64,000 bases of DNA. Source: Erythroxylum novogranatense (lineage: Eukaryota > Streptophyta > Magnoliopsida > Malpighiales > Erythroxylaceae). Numbering within the stretch: position 1 is the first letter of the stretch; each line of letters begins with the position of its first letter. Made by a program: the position numbers and the translations under genes. The DNA lies in the NCBI GenBank assembly GCA_029891385.1, contig CM057226.1, positions 89,660,977 to 89,724,976 of the forward strand, read 5' to 3'. Positions 24,965-33,285 of the stretch are shown here, piece after piece. The notes under the pieces were generated by a model that saw nothing but the letters and a program-made list of their open reading frames with translations, was not told the origin of the DNA and made no database searches.

Positions 24965-24971
24965 ATAAAAC

Positions 24972-25571
24972 TCCCAAGGACATCCTTAATTTGTTATTGA
25001 ATAATAGAAGAATTAATGACAACGTCACCAAAGAAAGTGTAGCATAAAAACAAACAAAAATGACCTTGGTTGCGTAAAAACAAGATAGAATTTCCTTACT
25101 ATAAGAACACCCAATAAACGGCAAGACATAAAAGAAAAACGCAACTTGCGCACTTCAACCGTAGTTCATAACACACTAGAAATTACAACACCAATGATGC
25201 AGCCTTGGGTTGCGTGATTCACAAGAAGGTTTGCAACAGATAGGTATTTATATTCACACAATTAGCTCATAAAAACATATTGATATTTTTCGTTGAAATC
25301 CCAGTTGTTAGGTCGTCAATAAATCCTTCCCAAAAATGACAACATTCAAGCAAATACACATCAACATCCCAATCGTATTACATATGCCATAATCAATTCA
25401 AAATCCTTGGACAACGATTATCCCAAAACAATCAATTTTAAAAAAATCCTTGATTAGGATTTTAAGCCTTATCAGCACTTGTCTTCAAAGAGTTCTACAT
25501 AAATACAACTAGGTCCAATTATTAAATAATGTCCAAAATTAAATAATAAGATATAATCACATATCTTAACA
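24972..25571 (-). repeat. Element C 5' LTR, second piece (U3 side)
   Basis: Resumes the C LTR after the A insertion. A TATA box (minus TATAAATA) lies at 25245-25252. I place the LTR start at 25571, where the minus strand begins TGTTAAGATATG, because D gag homology begins immediately beyond it. Both pieces together make an LTR of about 1.2 kb. Confidence 0.65.
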
Positions 25572-25870
25572 CGTATAGTCTACCCAAACCCAATGTTCAT
25601 TTTCAGGTGATGTTTTATCTAGCACACTATACGTTCCATTGATGAATCCCAGTTTTAACTTATCTCCTCTCATGAATCCCAATCTTAACTAAGCTCCTAA
25701 GATAATTCTCATCAATCCCAATCTTGACAAATAATTGGATCCATTAGGAGGAGATGATACAAGAGCCATATTAGGATGATTTGATGATTGAAGCTGCAGA
25801 GGATCTTCAACAGATTGGCTACTATAGTGTTGTCTCATATCATGAAGATGATCACTTTCTAGCAGAAAAA
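25572..25870 (-). pseudogene. Element D gag fragment
   Basis: On the minus strand pieces such as MALVSSPPNGSNYLS, KLKLGFINGTYS and SPENEHWVWVDYT belong to the N-terminal gag domain of a Copia of the same broad type as G (whose gag has MSLVTAVLNGNNFLSWSRS). A short in-place tandem duplication (25641-25735) has multiplied the GFMRG/KLKLGF segment, and stops are present. The coding sequence is cut at 25572 by C. Confidence 0.7.
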
Positions 25871-25906
25871 ATCAGCAGCAGAGTTCAACAACCAGTAACC
25901 GTTTTT

Positions 25907-25918
25907 GTTCTGATACTA
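25907..25918 (-). other. Element D primer-binding site, mutated
   Basis: The minus strand reads TAGTATCAGAAC; the usual Copia site is TGGTATCAGA. It directly abuts the LTR end TCTCTACA. Confidence 0.65.
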
Positions 25919-26150
25919 TGTAGAGATTTATTTAAAGAAGCAAAATAAGAATTTGCTATATCTTTATTTACGCACAAAGATCTGTTTATATACATAATGT
26001 TTTTCAGTTTAAGCTAATAACAAACTAATTGATATAACGGTTTCTTTTACAGTTACAATATATTAGCTATAGAGAAAAACAGCTACACTATTAACTTACA
26101 TTGAAAATATCTACACTATTTCTACGCTGTATATTTTACACATGACAACA
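25919..26150 (-). repeat. Element D 5' LTR, 232 bases
   Basis: Runs on the minus strand from TGTTGTCATGTG at 26150 to TCTCTACA at 25919. A TATA-like TATATAAA is at 25984-25991 (minus). Bases right of 26150 show no LTR or coding features, so this is taken as the outer edge of the left nested complex. Confidence 0.65.
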
Positions 26151-28285
26151 AGCTAATGTAGGCAGAAGAGAAACTTTTAAACTTCGGCAGTTACAATAGT
26201 AAAGCTCCACTAAAAATCTCCCCCCCTTTCCAACCCATTCCTTTTTTTTTTTTTTTGTGTTATCTAATGGAAAAGGAGGTAGTCAAAAGAGCAGAATTTC
26301 AAGTCAATTCCACCATAGCCACCAACCTTAGTTGGTTAAAGGAGTGGTCCTATATAACGCACGGAGTCACTATCTCGACAACAAACTTTGTTTTTTGTAC
26401 CGATCGAAGTAGTCAAATGAATCAAATGATGAATAGTTTCTCTTAAGTGCTGTTCCACGTCGAAGAATCTTGTTAAAGAGGACTCCCTTGTGTTCGGTTC
26501 CAGAGTTCGGGGAAGCCCCACTCAGCCTCCGCCCACTGAATCTCTGTAGTAAAATAGTAGTTTTTTGTCAATTCTTTTATAGTAGACCTCGTAGGCGACA
26601 AACAATGATTCTTTGTAATTTGCTAGCTAGGCTGTAGTGCACGAGAATTGTTTCTTAATATATGTACGGCGGCTGACCATAAATATATTACGACAGCGTG
26701 CAAAGGGTTTGGTGGCAAAGACAAGAGGATCTCCCACGTTGCATTCGAATCCCAAAAGTTGAGGATTCATGGGATCTTTTCCTAGAGTGTAACTGTGCAT
26801 GCTGGTATGTATTTCAGTGGACTAAAACAAGCGAGCTGCCTATTATATTCAAGTAAGTCATTTTTTTTTTAGTTCAAATATACTTGAATCATATTATTTT
26901 TGTGGGTATTTAATTTTCATAGACGAACGCGGTTAAATAATTCAAAGGGCTAGTTTCCCTTAACCCCTTTTAATATAGACCTCTTGTTTCTATTCATACC
27001 AGGATCAGGGCTTCAAAAAGGTAAATGGGGAGGTCAGAATACTACTCTTCTAAGATTTCATAGTGTGGAGTGTATCTCAGTGCCTCTCTGATTTTGGGAA
27101 TGTTTAGTTTGTAGGCAGCTACTTATAGAATACCAAATTTGCTCGTTTGCGATAAAGTGATAAGCATTTGCCTATTGGGATCCATGTGCCCTGCTGGTAT
27201 ATTGACGGCTGGTTTTTTCTTTTTCTTTTTTGTCTGTGGGCGTAACTGCTTGATACTTTGAGTTACAAAATGGTTAAAAGTGTTTGATTGACACTTCCTG
27301 TCCAAGGCCACTTTTCTTTTTCTTACATTTTCCGATCATACTTCCACGAAGCTTCATTATTTTTCTTTCTTTCTTACGTACTCGATCAGTTTCCTATTAT
27401 TCATCACAGGTTACACCTCTCCTCATTTTGCTTCAAAGCCAAACTTTCTGGACATCTCTAAATGCTTGAATCTCTCTTTTTTGCTTCTAGTACTTGCATT
27501 TCAACTAATCATTAAAATTGTTTAAGAGTAAATCTTAGAGGAATTAGTAAAGTTATTTTTTTCATGACCAAAAGATCATAGCTTCGAGCTAGTTACAAAA
27601 ATAATCTCTTTGTAAAAATATTTAAAAAAAAAGGCTATGCACAATTTAGTGACTCTCACCCGCTCCTTTAAAAACAAGAAACTTTGTTCACTGAATTTGC
27701 CCTTTTTAATTAAACAAGAAGTTTTGCACGAATTCTTGTGGGGAATTTTAATAAATTGAAGAAAGAAATTATGAAGTATTCCATTAGGTTAAAATGTTGG
27801 TCACATAATATCAAAGTTATGAATAGAGTAATAAACATTAATATTGTTCGGATGCACAATATTATGGCCATCATTTTTAAATTATTTGATAAAAGATTTT
27901 TAAAAAGATTAATTGAATTAGTTATAAAGCTTACTAATTCTTCCGCATAACTTTTTTTATAAATTAAGATATTTCAAAATATAACGATGTATTCTTTATT
28001 AAATTTCATTTAAACTTAACTTCCATCTCATCGTCTTCCATCCTTTCATAGTATATTATATGACTGGGCCAAGAGTTTGAGCTACTATTATAGTTTTTGT
28101 CACCTGCACATAGCAGCCAGTAGTGGCAATGATTTTGTAATGATGGTGCAAAGATGTCACTGTCAGTGACCCTAAACCAGCTAAAAGTGCAGGAAGATTT
28201 TACATATCCAAATTTCAAAGTAGTTAAAGAAAATAATAATACTGTGAATCAATGAATAATGAAACACATCTAATTTGGCAAAGAT
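26151..28285. other. Host intergenic sequence
   Basis: About 2.1 kb with no recognisable gene, RNA or mobile element. It has a C run then T run at 26220-26256 and AT-rich stretches after 27530. Open frames of 60-70 codons are scattered on both strands without family resemblance. Confidence 0.5.
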
Positions 28286-28286
28286 C

Positions 28287-28292
28287 TTTATT
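28287..28292 (-). terminator. Poly(A) signal of the CEP gene
   Basis: AATAAA on the minus strand, about 158 bases after the stop codon of the CEP gene, a usual 3' UTR length for a small plant gene. Confidence 0.5.
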
Positions 28293-28449
28293 ACGACAAT
28301 ACAGCTGATTACACACGGAGTAACAGTTCATAGATACACAATCTTGATGGAAATTATTTATGTGGCAGATCCTTTTCTTGTTGGGAATCGGAAATATATA
28401 GGATATTTATATAGTTTCTAAATGAGGTAAGATAAGTTGAGGTTTATGT

Positions 28450-28998
28450 CTATTCCCTTGGCTCTACAATTTTGGTTTGAAAAACATGACCAACGCCAGG
28501 GCTGTGACCAGGTTTTGTGGGACGGAATTCATCATTTTGTTCTGAAATAAAATGGTTGGTGCTGGAATGAATGGCTGATGATACCTTTGTGTCGATTTCA
28601 TCGGATTCTAACGGATGGCCAACACCTGGGCTAGTGCCTGGTGTTGTTGGCCTGAAATCATTCTGATCATACTCTGAAGTAGACTCACTTGAGACAGGGC
28701 TAGAAATTTGGGTTATTCTTGGGAACAACTCTTGTTTCCCTGCCAAGGATCGGTGGTCACTAGGAGTAATGGGATTTGTGGCTATAGCAGGTTGAGAACT
28801 TTCTGCATTTTCTTCCGCATTTTTATGTTGCAAGTTGACAGTATTGCTTCTGTTGTGCCTTTGTGAGTGCTCTTTGATGGCTGCAACCTCCTGCTTTTTC
28901 ATCGTTTTGATTTTCCTTCCTTCAGTTATTGGAAAATGAATGGAGATGATTAGTGCAAAAAGAGTAGCATATGTGCAAATATTTAGGGTTTGTGCCAT
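28450..28998 (-). CDS. CEP: CEP (C-terminally encoded peptide) hormone precursor with two CEP domains
   Basis: A 182-residue, apparently intronless pre-propeptide. Residues 1-27 form a secretion signal (MAQTLNICTYATLF, a hydrophobic core, then ITEG). A variable, hydrophilic propeptide follows. Two CEP domains are present: DFRPTTPGTSPGVGH at residues 114-128 (28615-28659) and EFRPTKPGHSPGVGH at 157-171 (28486-28530). In this family each domain is cut out as a 15-residue peptide with hydroxylated prolines, secreted, and perceived by the leucine-rich-repeat kinases CEPR1/CEPR2; it signals nitrogen demand and limits lateral root growth. I chose the ATG at 28998 because the open frame upstream has no ATG, and the site has G at -3 and +4. 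The frame is intact and lies between decayed elements, unlike everything around it. Which CEP paralogue it is cannot be told. Confidence 0.92.
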   Translation of the reverse strand: MAQTLNICTYATLFALIISIHFPITEGRKIKTMKKQEVAAIKEHSQRHNRSNTVNLQHKNAEENAESSQPAIATNPITPSDHRSLAGKQELFPRITQISSPVSSESTSEYDQNDFRPTTPGTSPGVGHPLESDEIDTKVSSAIHSSTNHFISEQNDEFRPTKPGHSPGVGHVFQTKIVEPRE

Positions 28999-29192
28999 TG
29001 CAAAACAAGATAGTTCGTAACTATTGGACAAGAGAAGAAACTCAAGGGTTGAATGTATGATAGTTTGAGATGGCTGAAGAATAATAATTCAAGTTGTAGG
29101 AAATTGTAGTTACAGGAGGATGTGCTTACTTGGGACTAACACAAGATGCCAGCTACCAAATAGATGCTGAGGTCTGGTTTCCAGGAAGGCAC

Positions 29193-29199
29193 TTATAAG
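29193..29199 (-). promoter_or_regulatory. Probable TATA box of the CEP gene
   Basis: The minus strand reads TTATAAG within GGCTTATAAGTGCC, about 195 bases upstream of the ATG. It would give a leader of roughly 165 bases. No upstream ATG shares the frame. Confidence 0.4.
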
Positions 29200-29249
29200 C
29201 CTAAAAAGTATGTCCAGTGACATTCCTCACCGCTAATAACTTCATATTA

Positions 29250-30833
29250 GAAATACGTGGGCTAAGATCATCAATTTGGACGGTTTATACACTTTGTCAT
29301 AAAATAGTTCAAAAGGGTCAATGGAGTTTATTATATTAGACGTTTTTTTTTTACAACCTAATAAAACTTTCACAGATAAGCAAAGTCTAAAAAGATTCAA
29401 TAATACTTAACCTTACCTTAATTTGCAGAGAAACTGTTCTAAAAATTTACTAATTTGGAAATCTTCCTCCAAATTCTGCATATTGCACTAGTATTGCTCT
29501 ATATATTGTTTAATAAGTCATCATCAATGTAGCAAAGTTTTCATAGTTGACTTGATATATAATAATAGGAAGAGTTATCATTATATTAAACCGTCCTATC
29601 TTCATCATGGTCACTATGAAACTGAAATCCTGGTCACATAGAATGCTTGAAAACGGTCCAACCTTTCAAATGACGTGGTGGCTTTGATCTCAAACTCAAA
29701 CTTCGCTTCTTTTAATTAATGAAATTATCTCTGATAGTTTTACGAGTGGGCAGAACAATAGCCTCAACTGCAACTTCTCACCTTCATTTAAAAGTTTGTT
29801 CTTAACTACATCCACTCATAACTTTAAGTCTATAACCAAGCTACAAATATTTCAATTTTAATATTAATTGTTTCATATATAATCACTATTACCATAGATT
29901 GTAGGTTATACTACAGTTGCATTAACGATTACAATAATATAAATGATGCAAGTATAAGTATGAATATTTGCGGGTGTAATTACAACAAATTGCGGCACCA
30001 AAAGGACAATTATAATATTTCACCTACAGTTGAAGTTGCGATTGTAATTTATAACCTTGAGTCAGATGATCATAACAACTACAATATTAGTTTTGCCCTT
30101 AATTCACTATTCAAAGTCTTGAATCCATCTATAGGAAGTTGAAGCCTGATACTTGACCTTTCATTGAAATGAAATGTCGCTAATATTGATTGAGAACAGT
30201 ACTGAGGGTGGCAGTCTACTAAATCAATACTTTTGTCAAAAGAGTCCCAAACTATCGTCGGCTTCCCCCACCACCAAAATACACCTAAATGATAGGGATT
30301 CTCATGTACTCTCCACTTAGAGATGTATAGTATTAAATGTTGATGGTTTGTACGCAGGCTCAGAGATCATTTGGTCGACAAGTTCAAGTGAAAAACATCC
30401 CTCCATTCCTTCATTGTTTGAACTTCATTTTAAAACTGTTCTTGTAAACTTTCTAAATGGCCTGAATCATTACGAGCTGCTGAAAGTTAAAGATTCCTTA
30501 CGAGTGGTAACCAGAAGAAATTCAGTCCTTGATCAACTATTCTATATATATACATTCTATCGATGTTCAGTGATTTGTAATTTAGTGCATCAATTCCGAA
30601 GATTCTTTGACTAGACAGCTCAAATCGTTACTATTTTATTTGCCAGTAGTGCACTAGTCCACCACTAGTTTTCCATTTGATAAGTTTACATGATAAGGGG
30701 TGAAAGTCTTCAAGTCTTATAGGGTATTTACTATTTAGCTGAAATTTCATAAATGCATTCTCTTGCGGAAAATCTTGCATATAATCAATATATGCACTAA
30801 ATAAAAAAATGGCTTGGAACCCTTTACATAGTT
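29250..30833. other. Host intergenic sequence
   Basis: AT-rich, no recognised gene. Open frames at 29960-30142 and 30348-30614 (plus) have no recognisable domains. A T-run (29346-29353) and ordinary low-complexity sequence only. Confidence 0.45.
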
Positions 30834-30987
30834 AATGTTTTACAACTTTAAGTTTGTATTGCTTGGCAGTTTTTCCCAATCCCAGCACACTAGACCATAT
30901 TGTCTGCATAAATGTTTTACAACTTTAAGTTTGTATTGCTTGGCAGTTTTTCCCAATCCCAGCGCACTAGACCATATTGTCTGCATA
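30834..30987 (+). repeat. 77-bp tandem duplication
   Basis: Two copies, 30834-30910 and 30911-30987, start AATGTTTTACAAC and end GTCTGCAT(A). They appear to differ at about one position in the body (CACACT against CGCACT). The near identity indicates a recent duplication. Confidence 0.9.
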
Positions 30988-31396
30988 TGTCATGTGCGTA
31001 TTCTGCTTTGTTCAAAAGCTGTGCTTCCTCCTATATTCCTAAGTTACATTCCTAGTTGGCTAATCAGTAATCCCATTTCTTCACTTAATCTAAGCAAATT
31101 TCTGTAACAGTAAAATCCACTATACTTAATTGCAGGTTTCAAGAACCTGGCACGTGATTTCCCAGACAATTGGTTCTTAACCAGCGGAAATTAGAATAAC
31201 ATATTGATTGCACCCAAAAAAAAAAAAAAAAACACATATTGAGAATTGATGTGACTTGAGGTATTTGGAGTTTTGTGTAGTGCTCTTTGAACACTATTCC
31301 CTTATCCTAAAATGTTTTTATGATGTTCCAAGTTGTCGTGTCCTTTCTATCGATTAAAAAACAACTTGGAAGTGCCAAATCGCAAATTTGGATTTG
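30988..31396. other. Host sequence flanking element G
   Basis: No gene recognised. Contains an A-run at 31216-31232. It continues after G at 36491. Confidence 0.5.
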
Positions 31397-31401
31397 TACA
31401 T

Positions 31402-31610
31402 TGTTAACTTTATGTACTGAAGTGTAGTCGTTTTATAGTTATTAGTTAGTTTAGCTGAAGTGTAGTCGTTTTATCTTTTATTTATTGACTTTGTATATAA
31501 AGGAAATCTGACCTTGTACAGTTTCGAGAGACTTCTAATAAAAATTGGGTCAATTCTTATTTTCTCTGTGCAAGTTGTTTCATTTCTTCTCTTCTGTGTA
31601 AGTTGTTTCA
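31402..31610 (+). repeat. Element G 5' LTR
   Basis: TGTTAACTTTATG to GTTTCA, abutting the primer-binding site with no spacer. Contains an internal near-repeat of TGAAGTGTAGTCGTTTTAT. Confidence 0.9.
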
Positions 31611-31816
31611 TGGTATCAGAGAGGGTAAATCATGGCTTTGCTGGACTGATATGAGAGATCGTTTGTTTTTGTAAGGAATCGACTATTGCTTGTCCTGACG
31701 AGTTCTATATGTGAGTTTGGGTTTGAGGAAGTAACGGAGTCGAAGGATCGAGAGTTAGGGTTTCCGAATTTTTTGTGTGCTTACGGGAGTGCATCTGGTG
31801 TACGCCATTGGTAACA

Positions 31817-33285
31817 ATGGATGACTTTTCACATGATTCTCCAGCTGGATCAACTCTGGATCACAGATTGAGAGCCTCACTAGAAGAAAATCAAACATAC
31901 CTTCAAGGATCGGATTATCCAGGTATGAGTTTAGTTACTGCAGTCTTGAATGGCAACAATTTTTTAAGCTGGAGTAGATCAGTTGAAATAGCTCTAGGAG
32001 CTAAGATGAAATTAGGGTTTGTTCATGGAACATGTCAAAAACCTAGCTCAGGATCTACTGAATATGATAAATGGGTTAGGACCAATTACATGGTTAGATC
32101 GTGGCTTTTGAATTCAATGTCAAAAAACATCATAGAAGCCTCATTTATACAAATTCTGCTCAAGAGTTGTGGTCAGAATTAGAAGAAAGGTTTGGTGAAA
32201 GTAATGGTCCTTTGTTGTATCATATACAGCGGCAGATTAGTGCTGCAACACAAGGAAATCAGTCTGTTGCTAAGTACTTTACTAGTCTTAAGAAATTGTG
32301 GGATGAACTCGGGGGTCTTATGCCTATCCCACAATGTACTTGTGGGGCGGTAGCACAGTGTACTTGTGGAGCACCTAGAGCTCTAGCTGATTTAACATCA
32401 TTAAATCAGCTAATGCAGTTTTTAATGGGTTTGAATGAGAGTTATGATCCTATTAGGAATCAAATTCTAGTTATGGAACCTCTGCCTACTATTAATAAGG
32501 CTTACTCTATGGTCTTAAGAGTAGAAAAACAGAGGGAGGTGCAGATGGTTTTTAGTGAAGGAATAGAACATAATGCTATATTTGTGAGTAAAGGCAATAC
32601 TAAGAAAGTTGGGGATGGAGGAGGAAAACAGTTCAAAAATAAATGGGATAGTACTGACAAGAGTGAGTTGTACTGTTCTTATTGTAAAAAGAATAGGCAT
32701 ATGAAAGAAAACTGTTTTAAGCTTACCGGTGTCCCAGATTGGTACAAAGAGCTGCAGAATAAGAAAGGTAAGGGAAGTGGGAAGGGTTATACTGCTAATG
32801 CAGTGAATGAAGATAGTGCATTTACTGTAGATAACAGTAAACTAGTGGTAGATGCTGCCACTGGTACTCCTAATCCTCCATTGTCTGAATTGATCAGACA
32901 AGAATTATTAAAGCTGATGAGGAATAAAACAAACTCAGATCCTCTCATGGTGAACATGGCTCATCTTTCGGATTTTGCAATTACACTTCCTTTTGTAGCT
33001 CTTTCTAGTCTAGATGGATTGGGTTTAGATTCTTGGATATTAGATACAGGAGCCTCTAATCATATGTGTGTGGATCTTTCTTGGTTGACAAAACCGGTTG
33101 TGCCTAACACTTTTATACCTGTATATTTACCTGATGGATCACAGAACCGTGTACATCACATTGGTGATGTATTCCTACCCAATGACCTTGTTTTGACTGA
33201 AACATTACATATCCCTACTTTTAAATTCAATCTTTTGTCTGTAAACAAACTTGCAACCACTTCCTCTGTTACCTTCAAATTTTAA
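31817..33285 (+). pseudogene. Element G gag and protease
   Basis: ATG at 31817 (MDDFSHDSPAG). The N-terminal domain (LVTAVLNGNNFLSWSRS) and core follow. A one-base frameshift lies near 32138-32150, after ATG-frame residues ASFI. A 24-base tandem duplication at 32331-32378 doubles a CTCGA motif. The zinc knuckle CSYCKKNRHMKENC keeps all four ligands. The protease site is DTGAS within SWILDTGASNHMC (33034-33072). The frame closes with TAA at 33283, and homology continues in the same frame afterwards. Confidence 0.85.

Larger units (their letters stand above)
10974..24966 (+). mobile_element. Element A: Copia, inserted in C and interrupted by B
   Basis: A 1017-base LTR pair (10974-11990, 23948-24964) surrounds a primer-binding site, a decayed gag, protease and part of integrase. 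The 5-bp target duplication AAAAC is at 10969-10973 and 24967-24971. Reverse transcriptase and RNase H are absent: integrase stops at 14649 where B begins, and after B only a foreign LTR piece and the 3' untranslated end remain. The lineage is Sirevirus-like or a close relative, judged by the gag coiled coil and CX2CX4HX4C style. Confidence 0.85.

Noticed and set aside
26255..26521. Overlapping short frames on both strands in the host segment
   Set aside because: No homology, no promoter context, lengths within chance for this composition.
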